From Thuidium tamariscinum (taxonomy: Eukaryota; Streptophyta; Bryopsida; Hypnales; Thuidiaceae): a stretch of 64,000 nt of DNA. Location: NCBI GenBank assembly GCA_947034885.2, contig OX344749.2:20227501-20291500 (forward strand). The letters run 5' to 3'. Made by a program: the position numbers and the translations under genes. Of this stretch, positions 1 to 10,359 are shown in pieces. The notes beneath the pieces are model-generated. The model searched no databases. It was given only the letters and a program-made list of their open reading frames with translations, and was not told the DNA's origin. Numbering within the stretch: position 1 is the first letter of the stretch; each line of letters starts with the position of its first letter.

Positions 1-2361
1 ACAACTGACCAACGTGAAGTTGATTGATTCTGCAGAAAACCAACGAACACTTATCAGATGCCTCTTTCAGTGGAGACCCATACCACTGTTACATTAGACT
101 AGTTAGATTATCTTCCAGTACAGTTGAAAACCTAAAAAACTCACCTGTGATTCAGATGTTCCGAACTTGAAAGGTGGCTCCGAGGATGAAGGTAATCTCC
201 TTTTACTACCAACAGCACCAGAGGTGCCAGAGCCTTTCACTTCCGCTAAAAAGGCAGCCTTGCTCTGCTTAGCAACCACTGCAAATCCAGACACTCAAAT
301 TAGAATACTCTTGAACTAGATTAGGTACAATCTAATATAAAACTCCATCCTCACATAAAAACAATTCAAGACGTCAGACTGCCTCGATTCTCTTAAATTA
401 CCTTGGGCATCACGGCCATCTGCACTAGCCTGTACCTTCTGTGCTTTGCTTACCTGTAAATTTTCAATAAAAGTATTAAATATTAGCGTTGTACAAGAAT
501 AAATATAAATGCAAAACCAACAAGCTAATAATCATCGACATTCAGATCATTTCTGAAGACTACCCTAACACCAACTATGGAGAACAGTAAGTAGCTACAT
601 TCTCGAATATAGAAATAATAAGGATAATTACCGCATTGAAAAGTTTCACAACTGCTCTCCAGGAAACCACCCCGCAATAGCATGCAACCACAAACAAAGG
701 TGAGACACCAACCCACATGAAGATATACAAAACCGCCGCAAAAACAAATTATATTAATGGTCATACTACAAATTAAAAACGGTACTTGTATAAGCAATTG
801 ATAATACACTTATGGAAACACGACGAGATAAAGCACCTCCTCTTGTCGCCAATTTCACAAGATCTTTTTCTTTGGTATCAGTAAACGATTGCGGGTACAA
901 GTGGGCCTTCTCCCGGAGCTACAGCCACAGAGCACAACCACAGATCAGACTTGTGATGGAGACACATCGTCAGGAATATATATATATACTCTTTTAAAAG
1001 GTTATTAATACTATTGCAATGACAGCATGCGGCACGCTGTTCAATATAGATCAGAACGACTTTGCTCTGCGGTCCTAAGGAACCCAATTTCGCCATATCA
1101 AAGGTATATCCCAGTCTCGCATGATAGATGATAAGATCAGACAGACATGTTCGGTACTCCGACGATAAAACCAATTCATAAACAAAAGTCTAACTCAAGA
1201 ATCAAAATTCCAAAATGGGCGTAATATGCACAATAACAATAATACCTCCTTTTTCTCTATCCTCGTGCCTTTACTGTCCTTGGTTTCTCCGGCGTCTTCC
1301 TCAAGCTTCCTTGCTACGAGTGTCTGCCTCGCTGCCAAGACAGGACCCTGAGACCACAATTCACGGGAGCCTACCAGATTAGGGAATCTTAGCGCATTCG
1401 TAAAATCCACAGGTCAAAGTGATCGACCTCTAGGAGACCTCTACAATTCACTAAATCAGTTAGTCTGCTAATAACACTTCTCCATGCAAAAGGATGGCCA
1501 AGCAAGAAATGCCAAAATACTACAGGACAGATATGAAATTTCACGTACAGTGTCGGATTCCTTCGCTGCTTTGCTCTGAAGAATTTTGCTGAAGGCGCGA
1601 CTGTAGGCAGAAGACTTCGTACTACCACCTTCAGTACCTCTGTCACTGTCACCACCCTCTGAAGCGGAAGGCTCTCCTTCACTCTGGCCCTCCTCTGCAC
1701 CCAAACGCTCATCTTCTTCCTCATCCTCCTCACCCTCACCCTCACCCTCACCCTCATCCTCATCGTCTTCGTCTTCCTCCTCTACCTCTTCCTCTTCCTC
1801 TTCCTCCATCTCCACCGCCTCGTCACCACTTTTCTCCCCGTCGTCTAAAACCCTAACCTCGGCACCGTCGCCACCACTTCCACTCGCTGCCCCTGCACTC
1901 TTCCCCTCGTCCTCCGGCGCCGAAGTCGAACTCGGTCCACCTGCTTCCTTCCACGCGCTCTCAGCAGTATCGTCATCGTCCAACCTCCTGGCGCTTCCTA
2001 TATCACGCAAATCCTCCTCACTCCGACTCCGACTCCCTTCCATGGAATCCCCCTCCGAAGTAGTGTACCCCATTTCCAACATCTTCGGATTCGCAACCAC
2101 CTGCTCCACGAAAGTCTTCATCGTTCCCCCGTCTCTCAGCTCCTCGTCTTCATCACTCTCATTCTCACTTTTCAAATCCGAATCCAACGATTCGTCACTG
2201 TCCACATCGAACAAGCGCAAGTAATCGTCCTTCAGCACGCTCTTGTCGTCGTCGTCGGATCCGTCTTCATCGTTCTCGGAGTCCATGGGCGCCACGACCT
2301 GGGGAGGAACCTCTGCTCGGCGCTTCTTGCGAGCCTCGTCGACTGGCTGTTGCCTGACCAT
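1..2361 (-). CDS. RRP15: RRP15-like ribosomal RNA processing protein, multi-exon, 3' end outside window
   Basis: RRP15 proteins act in the nucleolus in early pre-60S particles and are needed for 27S pre-rRNA processing. Seven minus-strand exons, all with GT-AG introns and consistent phases: 1549-2361, 1246-1347, 837-918, 632-651, 402-453, 145-278 and the start of a seventh at 1-29. The first six give 401 codons. Exon 1 (271 codons) is a Ser/Asp/Glu-rich, disordered N-terminus with a near-pure Glu/Asp run, typical of nucleolar factors. The family core follows: GPVLAARQTLVARKLEE (exon 2), LREKAHLYPQSFTDTKEKDL (exon 3), ATRGVVKLFNA across exons 3-4, VSKAQK (exon 5) and VVAKQSKAAFLAEVK (exon 6). 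Exon 7 begins with a segment ending RWSV, fitting the conserved Trp near the plant C-terminus. The start at 2361 is chosen for its GCCATGG context; the frame stays open upstream only to a TTG. Family call strong; exon 7 less sure. Confidence 0.9.
632..651 (-). other. 20-nt microexon of the RRP15 gene
   Basis: Twenty nucleotides between an upstream AG (…GAGAGCAG) and a downstream donor GTAATT supply the VKLFNA part of the conserved VVKLFNA block; the first Val codon is shared with the last base of exon 3. Exon 3 ends in phase 1 and exon 5 starts in phase 0, so without these 20 nt the frame and the motif are both lost. That makes the microexon nearly certain even though it is too short for ordinary ORF detection. 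Confidence 0.85.
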
Positions 2362-2388
2362 GGCGGACGAGACGAGAACAGACAAGAA

Positions 2389-2397
2389 TTAGGGTTT
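2389..2397 (-). promoter_or_regulatory. telo-box AAACCCTAA upstream of RRP15 start
   Basis: On the gene strand AAACCCTAA ends 27 bases before the ATG. Telo-boxes near the transcription start are a known promoter element of plant ribosomal-protein and ribosome-biogenesis genes, usually paired with site II (TGGGCY) motifs. I see no perfect site II in the next 200 bases, only AGGGCC near 2448-2453. The location suits the 5' UTR or core promoter. Confidence 0.6.
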
Positions 2398-2592
2398 GGC
2401 GCTCTCCGACAACAAGCACAAGTTGGAATTACAACTGCTGAGTGATGAGGCCCTTCAGTTCCTTGTCCCGTGACCTAATTCTAACTACCCCCTTTCACCT
2501 CAGGGATGAATGAATGCACGCATGGATGGATAGGTGGATGAACGTCGTTCTAAAATGATCACAGCAAACTAATATACCCTGTGCCCCACTAA
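2398..2592. other. intergenic sequence upstream of RRP15
   Basis: Likely promoter region of the leftward gene. It holds a short purine-rich stretch with ATGAATGAATG/CATGGATGGAT near-repeats at 2506-2540. No clear TATA box was found. Nothing else recognised. Confidence 0.4.
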
Positions 2593-3160
2593 GGTGGGTA
2601 CACCTAAAAGCGCCACAAATTGGTCTGGCTCTTGTGAAGGCTGAATGATGACTAGTAGAAAATCAAATAGATGTGTTTATGAGGAAGAGATGCACAATCA
2701 ATTTAGTCATTGTGGCAACTATGAGAGCACAGTAGGCTTGCAAAGTTTTGCATGTAGGGTGATTTAAAGAGCTCATAGACTACATTAGAAAGAGCATGGC
2801 CCTACCCAATATGGCCCTCACTCGATGTCAGAAGGAATACAAATGCTCAACCATTGTGCCATTAAAAAATAAAAAAATAAAGGAGTTTGGGGAATAAAGA
2901 AGTAGCAGAAGAAACTACTAAAGTGTAACACCATCCTCTCATCAGTGACATTTAACTCATCATCCTCTAAAATGCTTTAGTTGTCACTTAAAGACTCTTA
3001 ATGATGTCCATAATCTGACATGAATTCTCTAATAAAAACCTTGACAACTTCTAAAACTACCCATATAAATGAATGACCATTCTTTGTATATGCCAAAGCC
3101 ATTGTAGTGCCTTTTCTAGCTAGCGGTTTTAGACATAGGGCAATTTTAGGTGTACCCACC
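2593..3160. mobile_element. 568-bp MITE-like element with 17-bp perfect terminal inverted repeats
   Basis: GGTGGGTACACCTAAAA at 2593-2609 is exactly inverted at 3144-3160, and the repeat may extend slightly. The interior is non-coding and AT-rich. The left flank is TAA and the right flank TTTAAA, so a 3-bp TAA/TTA duplication as in PIF/Harbinger elements is possible but not exact. Superfamily not assigned. Confidence 0.55.
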
Positions 3161-3200
3161 TTTAAACATCCAAATGAGGCACAATTTTTGTCCCACTTAA

Positions 3201-3925
3201 CCCCTAAATGCCGGGCCTATGACCACTGTTTGGAAGCTCCCTTGCCCGTCACTCAATTTGTTACCGTTCTAGAACGAATCATGTCTGAAAATTTTTGTTT
3301 TAATTTTCAGAGATGAAAGTATATGTCTTCTGCACTACACAAAAATTTCAGATTTTTTTGAGTAAAATTGATTTTTAAGAGATTTTTTGAAGAAAAAGTG
3401 AAGAAAAAATCATAGAAAATAGAAAATTATTTCAAAAAATCTGAAAAATTCACCATGTGTGTAAATTATAGTGACAAACATCATGCTGTAAACTCAACTT
3501 CAGTGTACACCTATTTTTAGGATGCACTAGACATTAAAAATGCAGCCAAAATTCAAATTGCAATAAAATAATCATTTAAAAGAATTTTTCCAAAATTCCA
3601 ATTAGAGTAAAAACTATAAGAAAAGACCTTCATTTCATTAGTTGGGCTCAAACTCAAAAAATGTCATTTTTAAGGAGAAATTTTAGATTTACTCAATTTC
3701 TCAAAATACACTAAAATGGCAAATTTTGCCATCCATTTTCCATAATTATTTTTAAATTACATGAAAACAAACATTAGTTAGACTGAAAACTCTATTGAAG
3801 ACTCTTTGCAACTCAATATGATTGGTTATTAAACAAAAAATGGATGAAAAAATACTATTCACCCTGTCTCTTGGCCCTAAGAAGTCATCCAAATGCCACG
3901 AAATGGCGCTGGTGGCGTTCGTGGG
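3201..3925. mobile_element. non-autonomous piggyBac-type element A, TTAA flanked
   Basis: 725 bp between TTAA at 3197-3200 and TTAA at 3926-3929. The left end reads CCCCTAAATGCCGGGCC; the right end read inward is CCCACGAACGCCACC, agreeing at CCC and around AA.GCC. TTAA duplication with CCC termini is the piggyBac signature. There is no coding capacity. The inside is AT-rich with several A- or T-rich runs and does not resemble elements B-D. Confidence 0.6.
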
Positions 3926-3929
3926 TTAA

Positions 3930-5532
3930 GAAAGGTCCATTAATTGATTTCAACCATTGAGTAAGTATTTGTTGTGTTGAGCTACCATGTAGGAACAAAT
4001 GAAACAATTTAGGATTATTCCTCTAGCCTAGCAAGATTCGCCTTGCCTATATGAACACGTTGTATTTGTTTGCTTCTTCAAACAATAGTGTTGACAATGA
4101 ATTCAATGTTTACTTGGGCACTAGGAAGATTTGTTCATGGAGTGGGTATAATTTCCATGTTGTGAATATTTAGGTTGAAGAACAAGTCTCTAATAAGAAT
4201 CACATTGTTGTCACCAACCTATAAATCTTCTAGAATGTTAGAGCTAGTAGCATTCACAAACTATGCTGAAATGTGATTTTTTTTTTGTATGGATTTTGAG
4301 TGCCTTAATCATAGTCCCTAAGTTAGAGATTTTACATAGATACTAGTTTTTTGAATGCATGCATTGTTGGCACAATGACCAAAAATATATTTAAACTTTT
4401 ATGGGATAGATTTTGAAAGGTTTTTAGTGGGACAAAGGGAGTAATTATTCGTGTACCTTATATTGTTGCCAAACAATCTAAATAAAAAGTAAAAGTAATT
4501 TTCTCGTTTTGTAATTCATATTAACTTTAAAATTCAATAATTTTCACATTGTAGGCCCAAACGTCACCAAACAAAGCCTATACATACCTCCTAGTCAAGG
4601 GCTTTTTAATAGTATCAAGGAAAATGATTGAGGGATGCATTGTATAGGAGATTGTAACATAACAAACAAACAACCTATTTTAGAGTATGGATATTTACAG
4701 TAATGCTATCTATACAAATTGGTTTAAAAGTAATTTAAGTTTTTACATGTCATAAATTTTTTAATTGAAAGCATGAATATCAATAATATTCAAAGAAGAA
4801 GATTTCTATAAATACTAGTGTGATCTTTGCCATTGCTTGATTGCAATAGTCAAAATATAAATAAAAGTGATTTTTGAATTTTTTTTCATTATTCTACAAT
4901 CCTTTACTTTAGCAATATGTGATTGAATGCCACAAAACAAAGCTTGTGCATTATTCCTTATAGAGAGGTTTCCAACTATACCAAGAATACAACCAAGGGA
5001 CACATGGGCCCAAAAATCTTACAATAATAAACAAACAAAACAAAACAAATAAACAACTTCATTGATTCAAGGTATAGATGGCTTGGTGGTGCACTCCCAT
5101 TTTCTTTACTGTTAACGTGTGATCAAATGAAGGTTAATTTTAATTGCCATGGTGCTAAATTTTAGGCAATTTTTTGAAATAAATTTGGGTCATTGAAATG
5201 GGGGTTAGGGGATTATAAGTAATGAAGGGTAGGGAAAACATTCAGATTTACCTATTTTTTTTCTAAAGTAGCCTAGCTAAAAATGTCCCTCTAAAATCTG
5301 AACTTTTATAATGCAGTATAATTGACTCTACCCAAAATCTCTACATTAGAAACTAACTTACTCTGATAAATGAAAGAAGGATCCAAGGGCTGAAATCATG
5401 TGTGCTATGTGTAGATGGAATTTTAGTTTTTATTGGATGATAAAGTCGTCCATCAAGCTTGGTTGCTTGGATGAAGTGAGTGTGGACAAATTGGCAGCAG
5501 GGTGTCTGTTTTCAAAAAATAGGGTTTCAAGC
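3930..5532. other. AT-rich intergenic sequence
   Basis: No gene, RNA or well-bounded repeat recognised; only short unsupported reading frames. Likely decayed repeat sequence. Confidence 0.4.
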
Positions 5533-5536
5533 TTAA

Positions 5537-6504
5537 CCCCTGAACGTCACATCGGACGTTTTTCATACCCTCTTGAAATGCTGTAACTTCAAAGTGTTGT
5601 AACTTTTGCAACCAAGGTCCAAATTTGATCAAAATTGTTGGAAAAGTTGAGCCTTGTCTTCTAGTTTGTATGGTAAAATTTTCAGATCAATCCACAACAT
5701 AATGAGTTTTTAGCAACCAATCAAAGTTTGCAGGTTCTAATTGAGTTCACAAACTGCATTTTAGGGCTGCAACTTCGGGGGCTTGTATCTCTTTCATCCA
5801 AGGTCCAAATTCAATAAAATTTGTTGGGTTTTTTTCCCCTTGAAGTTTAGTTATTGTGGTAAAAATTTAATGTCAATCCAAGTTGTTTTGAATTTTTGGG
5901 AGCAATTCGAAGTTCAAATCCCTACCTTTTTTGGAGAACAATAAACTTCGGCGACTTGTATCTTCTGCATACAAAGTCCATTTTCAATAATTTATGTTGG
6001 AAAAGTTGCGCATAATAGTCTGGTTTGTGTGGCTAAAATTTTATGTCAATCAAAGAAGTTATGAGTTACTGAGAAGCATTCTAGTAGACGGAGTTTCAAC
6101 CATAGATGTGTTTTTTGCAGTTTTTCTTGCTCTTTTCAAGGTATTTCAAAGCCAATTAGTAACCACAATGAGTCAATTCAATGAATTCTTTTTTACCAAT
6201 GTGTTTGTTTACTAATTTTGAATCATTCTATAGTATAAAGTTTTTTCATTTGAGTAGGTTTAGAAATCAAATTTCACCTCCAAATGTGTTTTTATGGAAA
6301 TTTCAGCATTCATTTTTAGCACTAAAACATTATAATCTTTAAATCTATGCGGTCAAATGACTCCAAATTTGATACACATCTTCTACAACATGTTTACTAA
6401 AAGATTGTATGGTTAAGATCTTAATAACTAAGTGATATTTCGATCTAGGACTCTTCAAATGGAACGACGCTTTAGAACCTATTTGGACTTCAGTCCTTTA
6501 GGGG
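5537..6504. mobile_element. non-autonomous piggyBac-type element B, TTAA flanked
   Basis: 968 bp between TTAA at 5533-5536 and TTAA at 6505-6508. The left end CCCCTGAACGTCACATCGG is the closest match to an end of the 5.8-kb piggyBac element (CCCCCGAACGTCCATCGG, right end read inward). The right end read inward is CCCCTAAAGGACTGAAG. The left half holds three loose tandem units of about 180 bp, each with a 'CAAGGTCCAAATTT'-like block (around 5610, 5800 and 5970). No coding capacity. Confidence 0.72.
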
Positions 6505-6508
6505 TTAA

Positions 6509-7320
6509 GGTGCAAATTGCCTGAGGGTTTAGGATGCGGTTTGCTTCCTGAATTGCTAGAAGCCCAAGGGTTCCAAATGCTGGAAGCTCAAGTATAAATT
6601 GGGTTAGGGTTTACTGTGCACTTTGCTTCTAAATGTCACCCCCTTTTCTACAATTCAAAATCTTTTGCATGTATATTTAGTTTTGTTCAAGGCAATTTGT
6701 GCTTCAATTGCTTTGAAATTGAAATTAGTTTGTCATTGGAGATACTTTGCCTTACAGTGTATTGTATGTTTGAAAATTGCTTGTGAAGTTTGTTGCTTTT
6801 GTAAACCATAATTAATATGGAAAATTATCAATGGCAAGTTCTTGTATCAACCAAGGTAGTATTTGAATTGTTTGTGAAGTTTGCCTATTTTATACATTGT
6901 TTTTGGTATGTCAAGTTGTCAATCACAGGTTTGAGGATGAACTAATGAAGTGTTTGCAATTTTTCTTTTACTAATGTTTAGTATTTATAATGAATATAGA
7001 ATATACAAAAATAGTCTTTTCAATTTTTTTAATGAAATATAGGGCATATAAAATGGAAATAATTTAGAAATTTAGATAAATAAATAGACTTACAAAAATT
7101 CAAAAAATTTACCTACATAGCCTACATGTTATAAGGTTTTGAACACATGGTACTTATGAACATTCTATAAAGTGCACTCCCCAAAATAGATGGTTGGTAA
7201 TAATATTTATAAAGAACCAACATTGATAGTGTTTTTAAATTTGTTAGTATAAATTCCATTTGGTCTTGTCGACTTTTTCAATTTATAAATGTAAAATTTA
7301 CTTCCTAACATGGTTGCTAG
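6509..7320. other. AT-rich intergenic sequence
   Basis: Begins with a GGGTTTAGG/GGGTTAGGGTTT patch at 6525-6615, then AT-rich DNA. Short open frames are unsupported. No element with clear ends. Confidence 0.35.
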
Positions 7321-7534
7321 TATGTGAGCATAGAAAGCATAAGCCTATGAGCCTAGAATTTTATACACCTATTGTATAGGTGTCTATAGTATAGACACCT
7401 CAATGGTTATAGTGTATCTATGTTCTAAGCACCTATATTATAGGTGTTTATGTTATAAATACTTTCAATGAGTGTAGGATACTTGCTTATACTTAGGCTC
7501 AAGGCTCATAGGCTCACACTTTTATGCTCACATA
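7321..7534. mobile_element. 214-bp MITE, TATGTGAGC family, copy 1
   Basis: Ends TATGTGAGCATAGAAAG and, inverted, TATGTGAGCATAAAAG; inversion continues into an AAGCCTATGAGCC block, so each arm is about 40 bp. The centre contains smaller hairpins (for example around 7367-7405, ACACCTATTGTATAGGTGT). A second copy lies at 39429-39663. No convincing target duplication. Confidence 0.6.
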
Positions 7535-7590
7535 CAAGCATCGTTGAAGTTTCTAATTTTATGTATTATAATCTATCTTAGCTAATTTAA

Positions 7591-8393
7591 CCCCTAAATG
7601 CCTAAGCCTTTTCAAGCGTGTTTTGACTATGAAAAAAGTGCATAGGCTTATAGTTATCCCTAGTGAAGCAAATTGATTTTTTTCCAAACTCTAACTGTAT
7701 AGATGTTTAAAGAGCTTGTTTATTAGTAAATACACAAATTTTGAGCACAAAATTGCATAGGAGTTGTGAGATTATAACGAGAGAAGAGTACATTTCCTAT
7801 ATTTAGTATGCTACCTTTTCCTACAATGTTTTTCAAATTTGCATATAAATTTTGGGGGAGATTGAAGGTAACATGAACAACTACAAAGAGTGTTAGCACA
7901 CTAAAATGCACTTCTAAAAAACTTAATTTCACATGAAAAAATATTAAATTCATTACACAATCCACCTTGCAATTGTTGAAATGCAATTATTTTTTATAAG
8001 TAAAAATTGAAAATAACACCAAATCAATAGTTGTATGTTTAAATTTTCAATAGTGAATATCATGAAAACACTTTCTTCTTTCCATTGGAACCATTCTCAA
8101 AGCAAATGGATATGTACAATTTTTTAAATCTCAAATCAAGTGAAATTGCATAAAGCTAGGAAATGAAGTAAAATTGGCAAGCTTTATTCTTCACTTATGG
8201 TACATGTATGCCTTTGAAGACCTCTCAATAATCAAATGTGTACTTTTTTTAATGAAAAATAAAAGTTTTCAATAGTTAATCCTTAAAACTGCTCGTGGTT
8301 TTTTTAAAAACAGTCAAAATAATTTAACTGCTTGTTCATAAATAAGCCTAAAATTTCAGCTCGACCATATATGGTTGATTGGGCAATTAGGGG
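7591..8393. mobile_element. non-autonomous piggyBac-type element C, TTAA flanked
   Basis: 803 bp between TTAA at 7587-7590 and TTAA at 8394-8397. Left end CCCCTAAATGCCTAAGCC, right end inverted CCCCTAATTGCCCAATC: 12 of the first 13 bases agree. The first 13 bases of its left end equal those of element A. The interior is AT-rich with no supported gene. Confidence 0.72.
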
Positions 8394-8397
8394 TTAA

Positions 8398-8880
8398 AAT
8401 CTTTGATGCCAAATGTTCCTTCAAATTTTCCAAAATTTGATCACATAGTGGTAAATAGTAAGTTCCTTTTTCTTATCCTAAAAAAAAGAAGACAAGATCA
8501 AATGAGCTTTAGACCTAAGCCTTATAGTTAGGAGATACCAAAAGAGGTACTTATCGGTGACAACTGTTTCAAAGATATTATCATTGGTGGAAGATAGGAT
8601 AGTTAGAAAATTATTTTTAAAATAAATATGTTATTGAAGGATTATTATTTTATGATAGTTTTTCAATAAAAAAATAAAATTATGCAAGATTTTTTTATTT
8701 TGGCATTTGCCAAATCTATATATTTTTGAGAACATAAGTTTTTTTGAGAAGGTTATATAGACCCCATCATGTTATACTTCTTGTTTTTAGTTTCAACACT
8801 TGAATGTCAAAATAAATATTTCTGGATATTTCACAAATTTTGATCACTATAAAATGAGATGTGGCATTTAAAACTCTTTT
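8398..8880. other. AT-rich intergenic sequence between elements
   Basis: Short A/T runs; no coding or repeat structure recognised. Confidence 0.3.
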
Positions 8881-9384
8881 GTGAGTCATTGCAAGAAAGA
8901 CCTGCTAAAAAGCATAGCGTTTTGCACAGTACTCACTTTTTTCTTTGGAAGTACTATATAAATAGTAAATCAATTTTTTAAAAGGTGAAAAATATGTTTG
9001 ATGTATATATATTTAAGAAGAAGATACCCAAGGAAGGAAAAGCATAGAAAAATTCTCTAAGTAGGAGAATTAGAAAAGTGTTGAATTTCATGAAAATTGT
9101 AACTTTCACTATAGTTTCACATTTTAATTTGTAAAAAATAGGGAAAGTGATTTTTCTTAAAACTAAAAATTTTACATTTGGGAAGACTTTATGGTAAAGG
9201 TATTTCACCAAAATAATGATCCGAAAACTATCTTGATTGTTCAAAAATGTGCACGCAAGGGAGGCCTATTATCACACATGTAGAGGAAAGAGAATAATGA
9301 TTTTTAAAATTTCCTTTAGTAGAAACATGACTACTTAGTGTAGGAATAGAGCCTAGAAATCTGAGCTCTAAATTATTAATTTAA

Positions 9385-9402
9385 CCCTTGAGCGTCACGA
9401 AA
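9385..9402 (+). repeat. piggyBac left terminal repeat
   Basis: CCCTTGAGCGTCACGAAA, directly after the TTAA target copy. It pairs imperfectly with 15140-15157. Confidence 0.75.
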
Positions 9403-9653
9403 GCCCTCTGTGGCCGTAGAGGAGGGTTTCTGGCGTATTCGGAGGGTTTCTGCCTGGATTTAGGGTTAAGCCTATTCGGGAGGGTTGGAGGGCCTGCTTC
9501 AGCGCATCAATTGCCATACTCCGGTGCTCAAAAAACGCAAGAATCTGGGAGTTTAGAGTTAGAATACGTCAAATACCATACGATACGCACAGCACACTGT
9601 ACGCGAGGGGGCCCGGTGATTCAACGGCCCATAGGAGGCGGACATGGCGGCGT

Positions 9654-10274
9654 GTGCTGGAAAGGCAGAGGCGGGAGTGCGCTGGTTTAGGCGGGAGCGG
9701 TGCCATCGGATTCCTCTCCGGCAGAGCAGGTTCCGCAGCTCAAACCACTCTAACAGAATTGCCAAGTATGGACATGAGAATGCGAAATGAGATTTGCTGG
9801 ATGATGGTGCGAGGTAGTAGTACCACATTTGAGGTAGTGGGGTGGATTAGGGATCGTGGGAGGCTTTCTCTTTCACACATGACAGAGGACACAAAGATCA
9901 TTGCTGCGACTGGAAACTACATTAGCAACACTTTGTGGGCGCAATTGTTCATTGCAAGTGGTGGGGGTTTAGGGTTGCATGTGTGCGAGAGGCAGTACAA
10001 GATTGCTGCCCAACATCACGACGCATCCACGATGCAGGTGCCGGATGTACCCCTACATTTACATGAAGAAGCCGAAGTTCTCCGCACTTGGGTAACTGTG
10101 CGTGGAGCAAGTGAGAGGCAGAAAGTTCGCATTGTCGCGCTCTTGGATCAACATTGGATGCAGACCATTGCCCTACCTCCACGGACGTTTCAAAAGCCTC
10201 GAACTCTGGATTACCTGTGGTTGCGATTTCTCTTCCGCAGACACGTTCAGCACATCCTATGGTGGACCACTTGA
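9654..10274 (+). CDS. unknown reading frame in the 5' part of the piggyBac element
   Basis: An open frame of about 206 codons from a GTG; the first ATG in frame is near 9768 and starts MDMRMRNEICWMMVRG. The protein contains ordinary globular-looking sequence (for example GRLSLSHMTEDTKIIAATG and ASERQKVRIVALLDQHW). I do not recognise a family. It could be a 5' exon of the transposase transcript, an accessory protein or captured host sequence. It lies in frame with the transposase start but a stop at 10272 intervenes, so joining would need splicing that I cannot establish. The long overlap with the next frame shows at least one of the two is not used throughout. Confidence 0.3.
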   Translation: MLERQRRECAGLGGSGAIGFLSGRAGSAAQTTLTELPSMDMRMRNEICWMMVRGSSTTFEVVGWIRDRGRLSLSHMTEDTKIIAATGNYISNTLWAQLFIASGGGLGLHVCERQYKIAAQHHDASTMQVPDVPLHLHEEAEVLRTWVTVRGASERQKVRIVALLDQHWMQTIALPPRTFQKPRTLDYLWLRFLFRRHVQHILWWTT

Positions 10275-10359
10275 AGAGAAGAGATTGACCCGCAGGGATT
10301 CGGGAGCGACGTCAACCGCCTCATCAGGGAGATACTCTTCCCGGAGCCTACAATTGCTC

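Noticed and set aside
1-85. RRP15 exon 7 starting at 85 (TGGTATGGG…) instead of 29
   Set aside because: The acceptor at 86-90 lacks a pyrimidine tract and the encoded segment does not match the family. The acceptor GGTTTTCTGCAG before 29 is stronger and leads to the expected RWSV segment.
2042-2224. Plus-strand reading frame opposite RRP15 exon 1
   Set aside because: Ser/Leu-rich shadow of the acidic Glu/Asp coding strand; no independent support.
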